The translations under genes were made by a program, and so were the position numbers. Below the pieces are notes generated by a model, which was given only the letters and a program-made list of their open reading frames with translations, was not told where the DNA came from and made no database searches. This document shows, in pieces, positions 1 to 21,997 of a DNA stretch of 64,000 bases. Source of the stretch: Antennarius striatus (lineage: Eukaryota > Chordata > Actinopteri > Lophiiformes > Antennariidae); NCBI RefSeq assembly GCF_040054535.1, contig NC_090797.1, positions 10,614,501-10,678,500 on the forward strand, in the 5' to 3' direction. Every line of letters begins with the position of its first letter. Position 1 is the first letter of the stretch.

Positions 1-150
1 GATGAATGCAAGAGAAAGAAATGATAATAAGACACAGATATAGTCTGAAAAAAGAAGGGGTGACAAAAATAAAACAAAATGGGAAACCTGTGGCACAAAT
101 AGACTGATAATAAGGGAAGAAAAGCTACAGTGAGGAAAGGACAAACTTAC

Positions 151-3100
151 TTTAGAAGTGACAAATGGACAGAGGATTCCCAAAGTGAATACACCAAGTA
201 AAGGACCTCCAGTAGCACCAAAGACGACAACACTTGCCTGTTTGAAACAACTCAAAATTACAAACTGGGGATCATGATTCCAAAATCTGGTACACTGTGC
301 TAAAAATATTTTTAAGTGATTCAGAGCATGTTGTATTAATATAAAAGTTTTTTTTCAAATTCCACAGAATACATATGGTTCCTATTTGTGTTTATTAAGG
401 AATTGTGATGCTAACATATCCACAGATCAACTATACCTGCATCATTGCTCCCATGGCTGAAGCCAATCCAGCCATGCCAATACATAAAATCCCATAAAAG
501 AAAGCTGGAAGCAAATCACATTAGAAACAGACATTTCATTTCTGCACAATTTGGCAACTGCAGACTGAGTTACAGCTTAAGTGACACTCTAGTGCTCATC
601 CACTCACTCAGTCCTTTGGACATCCAAAACAGATGCTTCTCTGACATGTTAGTGTATGGTTTGATCAGGTCCTCCAGTGTCACTGCAGCCAGTGCATTGA
701 TGCTGGTAGAAACTGTGCTGTGGTGAAATAATGGCAAAATCAGAACATGACTGATATGAACCATCATATTCATGCAAGTTTGTCTGGCTAAGGTTAATTT
801 GCAGTACTGCACATGTGCAATAATTTGATATGCACTATTCCATACAGTCTGCCTAAAGATTTACAGCAGTACAGTTGTCAATATGATACAACTTAAAATG
901 CAGAGTGTGTGCATTGGATCTACGAAGTGAAATAACTTTCATGAACATGAACCTTAGAGAGCCGCTACATACGGCTGCAAAAAATAGTCCAGGAAGGCCA
1001 GAGTAGTCACTCAAGATGTCCATCACCAAATATGGAATCAGCTGAGAAGAGTGTTGCGGATGTTAGCATTTATTACATGGAAGTGACACAATAATGTTAA
1101 TATAGTTATCTATTTATATGTAAAGATATACAATACAGCATGTTGGAGGAGTGCTAGTATAGTATAGTGGAAGAATACTAACTACTAACTAACAGCTATA
1201 ACCTTCCATTGTGTCTTATACCTGATCAAGAGCAGAAACTTTTCCAGATGTCCATGGGTCACAGTTCTTATAAATTGAGAAGAGGCACATTCCAGCAAAC
1301 ACTGTGGACACCGTGAAGATACACAGACCTACTATATAGATGCACATAGCTCTGGGGAAAAAAAGGAACAATGAAACTCAGTGCAAAAAAAAGGCAAAAT
1401 GCATGAACACTAACATTATTCCAGACTCATTCATTCAAAACATTGGGAAGATTTACAGATAATGTAACAGTCTGTATAAATGCTGATATATTTCACTATT
1501 TACCCAATTTGTGTTCATTTGCAAGATGCTGCTATCGTCTTTGTGCCTCTACTTAACATATAACATATGTTTTTAAGCATTTCTCTTGGTCCTTCTTGCC
1601 TTGTAACTTCCCAAAATGGCAGCCTATACATTGCCTGTTGTGCTCAGTCATCAACCTAACCTTGATGTTGTCACAATAGCAAGTGCCAGATTTCAGAACT
1701 CGGAGTTAACATGTTAATCACTGACTAATGCTAAACCATGTTAATGTTGAAAACTTGAGAATAGAGGGGCAAAACAGCTTCCTTTAGAGCTAAGCTCCAA
1801 GAATACATACACCTGATCCAAGAATGAAGTTGTTTAGAAATCTGAAATAAGATTTTGGAAGGAAACTTCAGGTGGGGTCTCAAGTGCTCTACAGGTTTGT
1901 GCTGCTAAATATAATATATATTACAATATAATATAATATAATAATATAATCTTCACAAAATTCTAACTTCTTTTGATGGACTTTGTATCCCTGGAACTGC
2001 AAAAGTTGGACAAGAGATATATTTTGGATTGTAAATCAGTTACCAAGTAAACAACTGCCACCCCATCAACCAAACAAAATGTATATACAGTGTTAACTTA
2101 TCTTTTGTTGTTTCCCAAATAGTTGCCCAGCCTTCAGGAACCACATCTCAAATCTCACTTAACACCAATATACAGTCTGTAAAAAGCTTCAAAGTGTGAC
2201 TCACGTTCGTGCATGAGTGATGCTCTTGCAGGAGACATATCTCTGCACCTGGGATTGGGTAGCCCCATTAACACCAGCCCAGTGTATTGCTGCCCCAATG
2301 ACCATGGTCCAAAAAGTGTGTCTTCTGAGAGGGTTTATGTCAAAACTGATGAAACACAGTCACATTTTTTATTCATTCATTATTTTATTCAAGCCAGTTT
2401 GTTCAAAAATACATCACATTAAACTTATTTGAGCAGAAAGATTATAATGGTAAAAAATGTACACACAGTACATCTGTACTAAATGGGCCTATTTCACAAA
2501 GCAGGTTTAATGGAAAACCTGGGTAAGGTAACCCTGAAATCAGGGCAAACCAGGGTTTTTGGTTTCATAAAGGGAGGTAACTTAACCCAGAGTTAGAGCA
2601 GTAACCCTGGCCTGTTTCATGAAGCGAGGTAAACTGAACCTCTGGATTTGTTACCGCAGTAAGACTCTCTGAAGCTAACCTGGTCGGGAGCAGGTTTTAT
2701 TCCACAAACCCAGGGTTTCTTCTGACTACACCCCCTTTCACAGCCGCTCATGCCGTTTCATTACCTGGTTCTGTCGGACGGTGAGTTTATAGTTTAATCC
2801 ACTATACATTACAGGAGAGAGTCTAGGTCACCTCAGGATGATTCCAGCTATCCAGAATGGCAGAGCAGTGACAGACACCATCTGCCAGAATCACTTCAGA
2901 GTCAGAATCACCACCATCACAGTGGGCAATAAAAACATACAATACGTGTTTCCTTTGGTCATCTTTATTTCTTACAAATACAAAGTTCATTTTTGTATCG
3001 TTACAATGGTTAACGTTCTAATATTTAACATGATTCACCTGTAACCATTCCCACCTCTAACTTGTGCTCCAATATTTCTTTGTCCAGATCTGCCCTATTC

Positions 3101-6100
3101 TATAAACGTCTTTAGTGGATAGCTGGTAATACATGGAATACCTTAAAGCAGCTATAAGCAGTACAATGCCACAGATATTGATATAACAAGTAAAGCGGTT
3201 TTGGCTATTATTAAGGAAACCATTCAAAGGAGCTAGATGTCAGCTCCTGATTTCAGTTCTTAGTTAATATAGGTATAGGCAATGGTATGAATATTCTTCT
3301 CAACTGTTTTTGTAACGTGCATATGCCAATTTACTGTTTTATTTACATAACATTTAAACGTTTCAATAAATGTCTTTATTTAACAGAACTTGATCTAGAT
3401 GAGAGCACATTTTTGTGTGTGAAAAGAGCATTACGTTGGTGATAAAGCAACTGAAAAGTCAAACGTCCACTTAATATTTACTGTACAATATCAAACATAA
3501 TGAGGATGAAGAGGATCCCTAATGAGATGGTGCAGAAGTCTGACCTGTTTGAACGATGTTTTTATACTTCGTTCTCAGTGCTGACATGTGCGCTTCTCCC
3601 CCGCTGGATTGCACCTAAAGAAAATAAATTAATAAACTATTATTGAAGCCATTCACCTACATAATTTTACCATGAGTGCAACAGACTACGTTTAAACTTA
3701 CTTGAGCAGCAATTCACTCCCACACCATCTCCCTCTTCTTTGCAGCTGCAACGCTGTTTGTCTTTCTTCTGAAAATGTCCTCAAAGTCTTCATACTCATA
3801 AATTAAAATCTGGACTCCGACTGCCGTAAAGTGCGCATCTTGTCCGTCGTCATGGTGAATCGTCGAATCGAGGCTCCATTGATGATGGCTTTTTTTTAGA
3901 GTTGTCGCACCTGTTAAACTGCTTAACAAAACTAACCCTGAAAAGCATTTGCGAAACCGAAATCCCTGGTTCTCCAAATTCAGGGTAAATCAATCCATAA
4001 CCACAAGTTTACCTCAGGGTATGTTAACCCTGCCTTTGTAAAATGGACCCAATATATGTGCAAATAAATCCTGTTCCCGCAACACATTCTAATTCATATA
4101 AAACATTCATGACTTCCTTAAAGATATGTATAATCTATTGTTTGTGATACAAGCAAACTACTGTAGTATTTCCTCTCTCTCGGTCACTTGTGCATCATAC
4201 TCACTCCAAAAAGTTGAGTCTTCCTCCTTGTTGTGAATCTGAAATTACGTTGAATAGCCCACCTCGTATGATCACAGACATAATGATGACAGCCAGGCAA
4301 CCTGCAAGCATTATTAGAATCTAGGAGATAAAATAAGACACCATTGGGTTGGAAATCAGTAGTAATAGAGCTTTGAAAAACAAAAAAAATAGTAAATGAC
4401 ATGCATTTAAATTATTTTACATTGATTTTAGGTCCTACACTACTGTATTTTCTCTGGATATGATTGTGATTGTGTGACATTTTGCAAGAATACAATTCCT
4501 AATTTCTATGTCACTGAGAAAACAGTTCATGTTTATTTGTTTTGATTTGTTATGCATTGAAGAACAAAGGTCTATGGGCTGTATATTCAGTGACATATAC
4601 TGTATGTCTTTATGTGTGTGTTTTCATTATTCACAGGACACTATACCTGGAATACATCAGTCCACACCACTGCCTTCAGTCCACCCTGTAAGGATATAGT
4701 TTGTCACAAGATATTGGAATTACATCAATCATTCAGTCCATGCCAACATACCTCTGTAGACGTTACCAAATCAAATTGGTGGTATCTATATATACCTGTA
4801 TACTGTGTCATACAGTACTGTACTGACTAAGTAATCTGACTTGAATGCAGGAGGTCGTGGGTTTGAATCCCAGTCAGGGCAAGCACTATCCAGTTTACTT
4901 ACTCAAATGCAGGAGGGACATGGCTTCGAATAAAGGAGGGCATGGTTTCGAACCCCAGTCAGTGGGGGTCCTTAAGCAAGACCCTTAATGCTATACCAGC
5001 CTACCTCAGTTATGAGCACAGTAATGAAAGAGTCATACTGGCTCGGACATCGCCTGAGTCAACAAGGTCTACTTCAGTTGCTAGGGAACCAGGGCAAACC
5101 GTAGGGGACTGGTGCAGTTTGGATTGAGTGGTAGTCAACAGCATGGGGCTCAGTGATCCAATCCCCGGACAAAGCATCTGGCTCTATATGTGTTATGTTT
5201 GTATTAATTTACTAACCAATGTGCAGTAAAAAGTACACACAGAGCCTGTAGTAATAATTCCACCCCATAGATCTATATCAGCAACTATAGAGAAAGAGGG
5301 AACAAAGGGCGGACAACATCAGACTCAAATAACACACTGAATTATTTTTAGTTTTCTGATGTTAGTCTTAATTTGATATGAACGACATAGACTGAAAACA
5401 ACATACTTTGGTTTAGAGCAAGGGCTGGACCATAGATGACGATTCCAACATACAGCATCTGTGTTGGACAGAAAAATGAAATGCAGATATAAATGACCCA
5501 TTTTGATGACAGTCTCATGGGTAAATGTCTTGTCATTATATATTGTGATGCTTCTCACTCACTGTCTGAAAAATGAAGATCACAGTTCCTAGAAGACGGG
5601 TTGCTCTATTGAAACGCATCTCCAGATACTTTATATTGGCATAACAAAAAACACACACATTGTAAAAAAAAAATGCTTTCACTTGTTAATATATAAATGG
5701 AGTCCAGTTATTTATATGCAGTCAAGTATCATTCTTTGTCAGACAGGAAAATTGTGTAAAATCTGTGGACTTGAATCAAATGAATTTAGCATTATGACAT
5801 TAAAATAGGTCAAACACTCTGATCTGACAAATGCATTCCACTGTTTCAAGATCAGGAGCTATGATATTACAATGCATTATTTCTAATGAAAGAGAATTTA
5901 AAATGGAATTAGAGCAATGACACTTTTAACATAAAATGTAACTATTAACCATCATTTACTTTATATGTGTTCCCTTTGTTCCCCCTTTTTAATTAGATAA
6001 TAGCAAGTATACAGAAACATTCCATAGGGCAGGGGTGGTCAATTTGTTGATTGACCTGTCGATCGCGATCGGATAGATAGTATGATCAGTAGATCATACT

Positions 6101-8049
6101 ATGACATTAAAAAAATAGAAATCAGCCTATAACCCACTGCATGACTTGATTGACACACAGGACAGCCAGTCAGATGACATCTGATTTTCTCTTGACCTTG
6201 TGTCACCACGCAGGCACAAACAACATTGCCAAGCCAGCAACACTGATAAGCTAGCTAGATAATTCAAGTTTTAGCCCGGGGTTTTTGTCTTAAACTTATG
6301 AGTGGGGGAGTAGAACCAAGTAAGAAATCAGAAACTATGATGTTTTTGAAGTGCATTTGCCTGATCTGCCAGTCTACTATCTCAAAACCGAAGAAGGGAA
6401 ACGTGGGGTGGCATTTTTAGACTCTTCATAGAAACTACAACAACTGTCCACCGAAAGTGAGCCGAGAAAGAGTAAAGTGAGGGAACTGAGAAACCAGATG
6501 TTTGGACAGCAGTCGTTTTTCTCACAGCCAACTTCAAAAGTGAAAACCGTCACTGAAGTATCAGTCTGGTTGAGTCACCTCATCGTCAAGAACAGAAAGT
6601 CCTTCCAAGATGGAGAGATGGTAAAAGGAGAATATTGTTGACGCAGCTGACTTTATTAATAAATAGTTAATCTTCTCAAATGAAAGGTGTGACACCTTTC
6701 TATGCAGTGCCATTATTTGGCAAATTAACAGAACCTGGTCTCAAACCTGGAGATGCAAGAAAAGGTCTGTGTGTAACCTGACTATCCACGCTACACAGAG
6801 CCGATCGACAATTGTCTGTCAGTGTTTGATAAACACTTTTGATTAAGACTTTTCTTTGTTGAAGCCAGTCGCTACATTCACATACTATCCTTTTCTGGAA
6901 GATGCTGAGGGTGATTCATGCGCATCAAAAATTGGTGCGCTGTTCCACCTGAAGTCTTCTAGAGTGGAAGATGAGATTTTTACACTACAATTGGACATTC
7001 AGCTTAAGTTCAGAGCTCATGGATAGTTCAGGAACTTACTCATGGAGGAAAAGTACCCCAACATGAGGACATGTGCTACCTCCTTGATTGCATTACTCGG
7101 CTCCACTTATTCATGTGAGTCAGCCTTTTCCCAAATCATTAAGTCCAAGGTCCACCATGACTGATGATCATTTGGAATTGTACCTGAGGCTGGTTGTCAG
7201 CAGCAACTGTCCAAACTATGCATCACTGGTGGATTCCATTCAGTGAAAGTCATCAAAGTAAAATCAGGACATGTACATAGTTAATTGTTTTAGTGATGCA
7301 TTTTTTTAGTATGTATATTATTTTGACTTGGTCATTTTGTAAGTAGCTTGCATGCTGAAAAAGTGTGAGCACCCCTACCATAGAGGAACATTTACGTCTT
7401 ACAACTAACATGACACTTGATCATTTCTTATTAAACATCCATTATGTGTCCAAACAACTGCTCAGAAGCAAATGTAAGTAAGTCTATTCTATGATACACA
7501 ATATAGAGAACAACATTTAATTTAAAAAAATGCACCTAAACGTATATTCTTACCTCATAGGTGCTGATAGTGGCCAGCCTGTAAAAGACTGGGAGGAATA
7601 TCTCAGATACCATCACCACTGCCAAGGTTTGGCCCAAACCAAAATATACAAAGCTTGCTCCATAACGATACACCTACAATACAGGAATAGGTCTTATCAG
7701 TTCAAGTCTGCATAAACTGGCTGAGATTAAATTACCTGTCTGACAAAAAAAATCCTTGTACAGTATTTTATTTTTTTCCCGTAAACTTTGAATTAAAGAA
7801 CAGTGTCAGCCTTACTTCGGCTGGGCTGGACAACACTGTCACGGAAGATAAGAAACTGGCTGTCAATGATAAAGAGACAGGAAAGGCTGTCAGTGTTCGA
7901 CCCCCTGTAAGGAAGTCTCTGGAGTTTTCTCGGCCCCTGTTGGCCCATGCAAAATAGACCCCGATGGAGATGGACACCAACAGCACAAGAGCGAACACTA
8001 CATAGTCAGCTGCAAAAAGGGAACCAGCAACATGAGAATCCCCTGACAT
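151..8049 (-). CDS. slc5a8-like: SLC5A8-like sodium-coupled monocarboxylate transporter, copy 5 (3' part outside window)
   Basis: Plasma-membrane symporter of the SLC5 (LeuT-fold) family; SLC5A8 proteins move lactate, pyruvate, short-chain fatty acids and nicotinate with Na+. Exons 1-13, in order: 7816-8049, 7554-7673, 5563-5628, 5407-5458, 5217-5284, 4647-4685, 4205-4320, 2205-2345, 1222-1351, 953-1041, 608-717, 437-504, 151-237; all have GT..AG borders and compatible phases, giving 440 open codons. Exons 14-17 would lie left of base 1. The start is the ATG of [20 protein letters not shown], the same context (CAAAGCAAAATG) as in copy 4. Visible signatures: [54 protein letters not shown]. Odd: the SLC5 motif NQSQVQRY reads TQSQVQRY in exon 8. 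Intron 2 holds a hAT remnant and intron 7 a Harbinger remnant. The N-terminal coding exons look intact; functionality of the whole gene cannot be judged here. Confidence 0.9.
2485..4050 (-). mobile_element. Degenerate PIF/Harbinger-like DNA transposon
   Basis: The ends are imperfect terminal inverted repeats: left GGGCCTATTTCACAAAGCAGG, right (reverse complement) GGGTCCATTTTACAAAGGCAGG. A 3-bp AAT duplication flanks it (2482-2484 and 4051-4053), and the paralogous intron of copy 4 (near 16231) shows the unoccupied site. On the minus strand, 3714-3977 encodes [20 protein letters not shown] followed by KKREMVWE, a stop and IAAQV. This resembles the Myb/SANT-like DNA-binding protein of Harbinger elements (the source of vertebrate NAIF1). 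No DDE transposase was recognised. Class assignment rests on GGGCC ends, 3-bp duplication and the Myb-like piece; AAT is not the usual TWA target. Confidence 0.7.
3714..3977 (-). pseudogene. Myb/SANT-like protein remnant of the Harbinger-like element
   Basis: An 87-codon open frame whose last third ([20 protein letters not shown]) matches the start of the Myb/SANT-like domain typical of Harbinger accessory proteins; the next in-frame codons after a TGA continue the domain (IAAQV). The N-terminal two thirds are not recognisable. It ends in a nonsense codon and is probably dead. Being inside a transposon in an intron and antisense-neutral to the host frame, it is not part of the transporter gene. 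Confidence 0.5.
4845..5165 (+). repeat. Dispersed repeat with tRNA-like promoter box (SINE-like)
   Basis: Contains two degenerate tandem copies of a TTTGAATCCCAGTCAGGGCAAG-type stretch (GGTTTGAATCCC and GGTTTCGAACCCC), resembling a B box (GGTTCGAATCC), followed by GTCCTTAAGCAAGACCCTTAA. Absent from the same intron (exons 5-6) of the other copies. Class is an inference; no A box or tail was identified with confidence. Confidence 0.4.
6030..7377 (+). mobile_element. Degenerate hAT-family DNA transposon
   Basis: Ends CAGGGGTGGTCAA and (reverse complement) TAGGGGTGCTCACA; flanked by 8-bp duplications CCATAGGG (6022-6029) and CCATAGAG (7378-7385). Copy 3 has the empty site (CCCATAGAGGA near 38611). 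In plus orientation fragments of a transposase are readable in broken frames: a BED/zinc-like [22 protein letters not shown] near 6355 and a C-terminal dimerisation region with [13 protein letters not shown] and [17 protein letters not shown] near 7040-7155, then a stop. Many in-frame stops show it is inactive. Confidence 0.8.
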
Positions 8050-10175
8050 TTTGCTTTGATTCAGAGCAAAACTAATGGCACAAGTGGTCGGTGAACAGTT
8101 ATGCTCTCAGACCAAAAAAAAAAACTCAGACATGACTAACTGAAGTCAATGATCGTCTAACACTGAACTGAACTGAAGAAAAATAAACAAACCTTTAACC
8201 CAAGTGACAATGACGTAAAGTACCTTATACAAATTTTTTAAGCCCAAAATTAATTCACTGTAAGCATTCTGTCTTTACCAAAACTGAGCCATGAAAAGGA
8301 GGCTTTATGCCCTGACCTTGCTCCACAATGGAAAACGTTTATGTCAGAAAAATCCCAGAAAGTAAAGAATTAATCTGTTTCAGGAACAAATTGCAGGAGA
8401 GTCCCAAAGTTGTTGTTTTTTTGTGTGTGTGTGTGTGTGGTAAATGCTAAATTTATGGAAAGGCTCTCTGTATGGACTCTAAAACACCCATTACCACTGA
8501 CCCAAAAGAACAAAGAAAAGCCATTTTCAATAGCTCCAAACCATCTTGAGTTGATGCAGAAGGTTAAAGATTCTGGAGCAGTGAATTACTGTAATCAAAA
8601 CTTTTCAGTCCAGAAAGAGTGAGACATGCTGAGAAGTTGATTTTTGCCAATAAACCTAATGTAGCATGTGTACTGAATACTTTCATCTCAACTTTCCCCT
8701 GCTGGTTTTTGCTTAGGGCCACTGGCACACTTGCGTCAGTCACATCTGTTATTGTTAAACCCAGTAGTCTTCTGAGAATTTCTCATTTCATTAAACTATA
8801 TTCAGAATGCTCTGTGACAATGTTGGGCACCAACAGGAATTCTAAGCAGACCTCAAGATGTCATGTTTCATTGTCCACTCCTTTCTGTCCCGCCCCCTCC
8901 TCGTCTCTGTTCATCTGATCTCTGATTGTGTCTCCCACAATCACTCCCTGTTAGTCTTGCTTATATTCCCTATTTTTGTCTTGTCTCGTTGCCAGTTCAT
9001 TGCAGCTCTGACCCAAAACTGGCGTTGGTGTCTTTGATGAGGAACATGAATGGATGAATGAATGAATGAATGAATGAATGAATGAATGAATTTTATTTTT
9101 GTTGTACAAAAAAAACAGGGTTTCATTGAGAATAAGATGAGTACTTTCCCCCTCGAGTGCATTTAAAACAAAAGAAAAACAACAAAAATAGACACAGGGC
9201 AATGAAGAAATATACAATATATAATATAAACTTCACGACTCCAATAAAAGAAAAAACAGAAGGACAAATATTCAGGTGTTAAGCATGTTTGTCAACATAT
9301 CTTCGATGTGGAATAGTGACACGTCAGATAATAACCAACCTTGGTTTGTGCTCAATGTGCAGCAGCACTTAGGCTTCATCAACAAGATTGCTACAAACAC
9401 CTGCAGGTAAGAGGTATCAAGACCAAAAAAGCTTCAGTTACAACCGTACACACAAAAACGTATACCTGGAGTTTTCGAAAAGCTTCACTTTGGCCAGTGT
9501 TTTCAAAAACCCCAGTTTTCGTGTGGACTATAGGCCTAACCGTAATAAAAAAACGTTTTGAAAAAGACCCAGCTATGTGTGGACGGGGTCTCAGTCACAG
9601 TCTTGCCATAGCCTTCCAGTCCTTGCCTGTATTTGACCTTTGTCTCATGTTTTGGACATGTCTGCCCACTTCCTGTGTACCGACCTCTACCTGGTAATAA
9701 ACCTGCCTTTTGTATTTCTACTGGTCTCTGTTGTGCTTTTGAGTCCTGTATTCCCTTTGCCACATTCATGACACAAGTATCCACCGATCAAATATTGAAT
9801 CAAAAATGGAATAGAATTTTTCACTTCATGAACAGAATGGGACAAAGCAATATAATTTGGGGGCTGTTGGTTTGACACAGCTGAAAGATTATCACACAGT
9901 CGTTGTTTTAGGAGACTTTTTATTATTATTTTTTAGGTGAGCTGAAGATGTAAGAAGAAAGGGGGAGGGAGAGAAAACGAGTAGGAAGTTGGGCAACTCT
10001 AGTTGGAATTCGGTAGTGGGGTTGTAGCTGTAATTTCCTGACTCTTTATAATAACAGAAAGTAGTTTTCATGTAATTTCTTGTAATTTTTGAAATGTCGG
10101 ATTAGTCTACATTCATAATGTTCATGTGATCAATGGCAAATTTGACTGTAAATATTTTATAATGGACTATTTTCT
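8050..10175. other. Intergenic segment between copies 4 and 5
   Basis: Contains no gene. The parts near 8640-8860 and 9900-10175 match DNA downstream of copy 3 (20820-20960 and 21120-21997), so flank was duplicated with the gene. Between them sit a non-LTR retrotransposon tail (about 9046-9290, minus strand) and LTR-like pyrimidine-rich DNA (about 8880-9000 and 9570-9775, with TAATAAACCTGCC and an end near CATGACA) that I can only tentatively call a broken LTR. Sequence just upstream of the copy 5 ATG is likely its promoter, but no TATA box is evident. Confidence 0.6.
9046..9290 (-). repeat. Non-LTR retrotransposon 3' tail ending in (CATT)n
   Basis: Read on the minus strand, an AT-rich 3'-UTR-like sequence (TGTACAACAAAAATAAAATT) ends in about eleven CATT units (9046-9091). 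This layout, UTR then short tandem repeat, is typical of fish LINE tails. No coding part is present, so the family is not assigned. Confidence 0.45.
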
Positions 10176-19211
<9,036 letters not shown>

Positions 19212-20008
19212 TTTGCTTTGAGTCAGACTAAAACCAATAACACAGCTGTTCAGTGCCCAGTTTTTCATTCAGATAAAAAACACACACACACTGATATCTA
19301 GACAATGATCGTCTAGCATGACACTGAACTAAATAAATGTTTAACCCCAAAATTAAATCATTCTAGTGGATAACATGCTGTTATTATTGCAAAATTATGT
19401 TCAACATATATTTCATTAATTCATTCATTTTATTAATTTGTCATGAGTTTTAGGCCAAAAAATTTTGAGACATTCAAAAATGGAATAAGTTTGTGGAAGT
19501 ATTCAATTCCCTTTCCTTTGGCAGACCTGAGTTAAAAAAAAGCATCATCACAGCAGGATCTGGTTGGATCCATTGTAAAGTAATTACGACGCAAACTGTC
19601 AGCAATTGGAACGTTAACGTGATCGATCTAAGGGATATTGACTAGATTGGCAGTGCATCGCGCTGTTTCATCCATTCTAACACACCTGGGACCGGCCGAT
19701 GTTTCGGATCACCCATTGATCCGGACCGCTAAACTGGTTCACCTGGTGAATTTTGGATTTTCTCTTATGTATGACCCAGCCTGGTTTCTGGATTCAGCCC
19801 ATCGCCTGTCCTTTGTCTGATTCTCCTGTCTGTTGGACTGATTACCCGATACCTGACCCCTGCCTGTCCGATTAAACCCTTTTTGAGACTTGACCTACCT
19901 GCTTCCCCGTCGTGCTTTTAGCTTCCTCCCACCAGTCGTGTTCGGGTCGTGCCAGAGGCCATCTGCTTCTGATTTGTGTACTGTACTGTGATGTGATACT
20001 GCGAGACT

Positions 20009-20340
20009 ATGTATGATGGGTCATGTGTGTTAAATGACAAGGTTAATGAAAAGAGTTTCCAGATGGGAGATAAAGTCAGAGAGGCCAGACTGAGATGGTT
20101 TGGACATGTCCAGAGGAGAGATAGTGAATATATTGGTGGATGGATGCTGAGTTTTGAACTGCCAGGCAGGAGGTCTAGAGGAAGACCAAAGAGGAGGTTT
20201 ATGGATGTAATGAAAGAGGACATGAAGGTAGTTGGTGTGAGAGAAGAGGATGCAGAAGACAGGGTTAGATGGAGGCTACTGATTCGCCGTGGCGACCCCT
20301 GAAGGGAAAAGCAGAGGAGGAGGAGAAGGAGAAGAAGATT
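20009..20340 (+). mobile_element. 3' end of a non-LTR retrotransposon reverse-transcriptase frame
   Basis: The frame includes REARLRWFGHVQRRDSEYIG, GRRSRGRPKRRFMDV and [18 protein letters not shown], the C-terminal signature of a LINE polyprotein (probably RTE/Rex3-like by memory), followed by a purine-rich AAGCAGAGGAGGAGGAGAAG tail. The 5' part is absent (5' truncation). A second copy lies at 53241-53470 on the other strand. Confidence 0.7.
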
Positions 20341-21389
20341 ATGCGCATGGCGATCTTTCATCCTACTATATAATGGTCACAAGAAAAATAATTTGGAATG
20401 TAAGATGACTAGTGTTGTGAGATGTAATACCTCTGCAACAAACAGTGAAAACAACAAAAGACAATTGGGTGAAAGAAAAATTGGAACTGGGACCATGACA
20501 AGAACCGCATAAAATGAAAATTTGAGTAGAATCGATAAAGTCAGTCAGTGCAATTGGTAGTTGTATAGTTTACGGTAAAATATATGTAGAATGTTCATTG
20601 AAAATCAGTCTTGTTTTTAAAACAACAAACTACAAAACACTCCTGACGGCAGCTCAGTCTCCGCACGATGCCTTTGATTACATCTGGGACTGCATGTGCA
20701 GTAGTACCTGATAACAACATAAATAAATGTTCTTCAACATTTATTTGCAATTTTGCAGAGAACCACTGAAATGGGATTCATCACGAAGGAATAAACACCA
20801 TTCCATCATAATAATCATTGTGGCACTGGCACAGTTGCATTTGTGTTTGTTAAACCAAGAAGTCTTCCTAGAACTCCTCCTTTCACACAATTGTATTTAG
20901 GTTTCTCTGTAACAATGCAGGACACTAGCAGGCATTCTAAGCAGACCTCAAGTATGACTGGACATCAACCAATTCAATATACACCTGGCTGTGGGATATT
21001 TTTAAACTAAAAACTGATAAAGAATTTTATATTTTCACTTCATAAATACAAGGGGACAAAAGAGTATCTGTTGGTTCGACAATCAGGCAGGAGAAAGAAG
21101 GACAAATCACCACTCAATCCTTTTTATTGTTTTATTTGTTTTGTTCCATTTTATTCTTAGGACAGCTGAGTATGTAAGAAAAAAGGAAGTGTGGAAGTGT
21201 GTGGTGTGGAGCTCAAGCAATGTCCAAGTAGGACCCCGGGTACATAAGCATGATTTTCAACAGGTACAGGAGGGAAGAGGGGCTTTAACAATCACATGTT
21301 GTTATAAATAATTTATGTATTTGTTTATATGCACTATGTTTATTTCAATACTTATTTTTTGTAAATATGTATGTTTGTTTAATTTGTTT

Positions 21390-21645
21390 TCTGTTTTTGT
21401 AAATACATCTAAATATAAGAGATTGAGATAACTGATTGATAGGTATTTGAGAAGGGGTAGGCATTAAAAAAATTATGCTTCACCCTACTCCTTTTTTGGA
21501 CATGTGGGAGTCATTGTGTTGACTATTGTAATTGTTGTTCTGTCTACTTTCAATGGTCCTGTTTGTTTTTCTGTTCAGTCTATTTTGTTGTTTTACTTCC
21601 TCATGTACAAAATGAAAAAATAAAAACATTCATTTATTCAATAGG
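21390..21645 (+). repeat. LINE 3' UTR-like tail
   Basis: Contains GAGAAGGGGTAGGCATTAA and CTTCACCCTACTCCTTTTTT, then AAAATAAAAACATTCATTTATTC, a 3' UTR with polyadenylation-like motif and CATT-type end as in fish L2-like LINEs. No coding sequence remains. Confidence 0.5.
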
Positions 21646-21997
21646 GAGGGAAAACAAGAGTAAAAGTTGGAGCTATTGTAGTGCGAGTTTGACCCTGAAG
21701 TGGACCACCAGATCCGAGGATGAACTTAAGCAGGACAGTAAGGATGAAAATAGAAAGTAAACAAATACAAAGTTTACAACAAGATTAGAAAATTTTAGTA
21801 AATAAAATGTTAGGGTTTATTTTTGAATACAGGTGCATATTTGAAGCTGTGATTTTCTGGTACTTAATCAAAGACAGAAAATGGTTTCTTGTCATTTACG
21901 GTAAATGTTTGAAATGTCTCAGATTAGGCTATAGTCATATCTTTCATGTAATCAATGGTAAATTTGAGTGTAGACTTTTCACGATGGACTATTTTCT

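Larger units (their letters stand above)
19212..21997. other. Intergenic segment between copies 3 and 4
   Basis: No host gene. From left to right: the 5' flank of copy 4 (conserved ATTGGTTTTAGTCTGACTCA just above its ATG); an unnamed repeat at about 19530-19935 (ACCCCTGCCTGTCCGATTAA, LTR-like composition); a LINE open-frame tail at 20009-20340; DNA matching the 3' flank of copy 4 (20820-21180); a LINE 3' UTR at about 21390-21645; and the 3' UTR of copy 3. Confidence 0.6.

Noticed and set aside
4860-4960. Possible tRNA gene (GGTTTGAATCCC, GGTTTCGAACCCC)
   Set aside because: No cloverleaf could be drawn around the B-box-like words; they occur in a dispersed SINE-like repeat.
8880-9775. Calling this a defined LTR element
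   Set aside because: Composition and a few words suggest a broken LTR, but boundaries, duplication and coding parts are missing.
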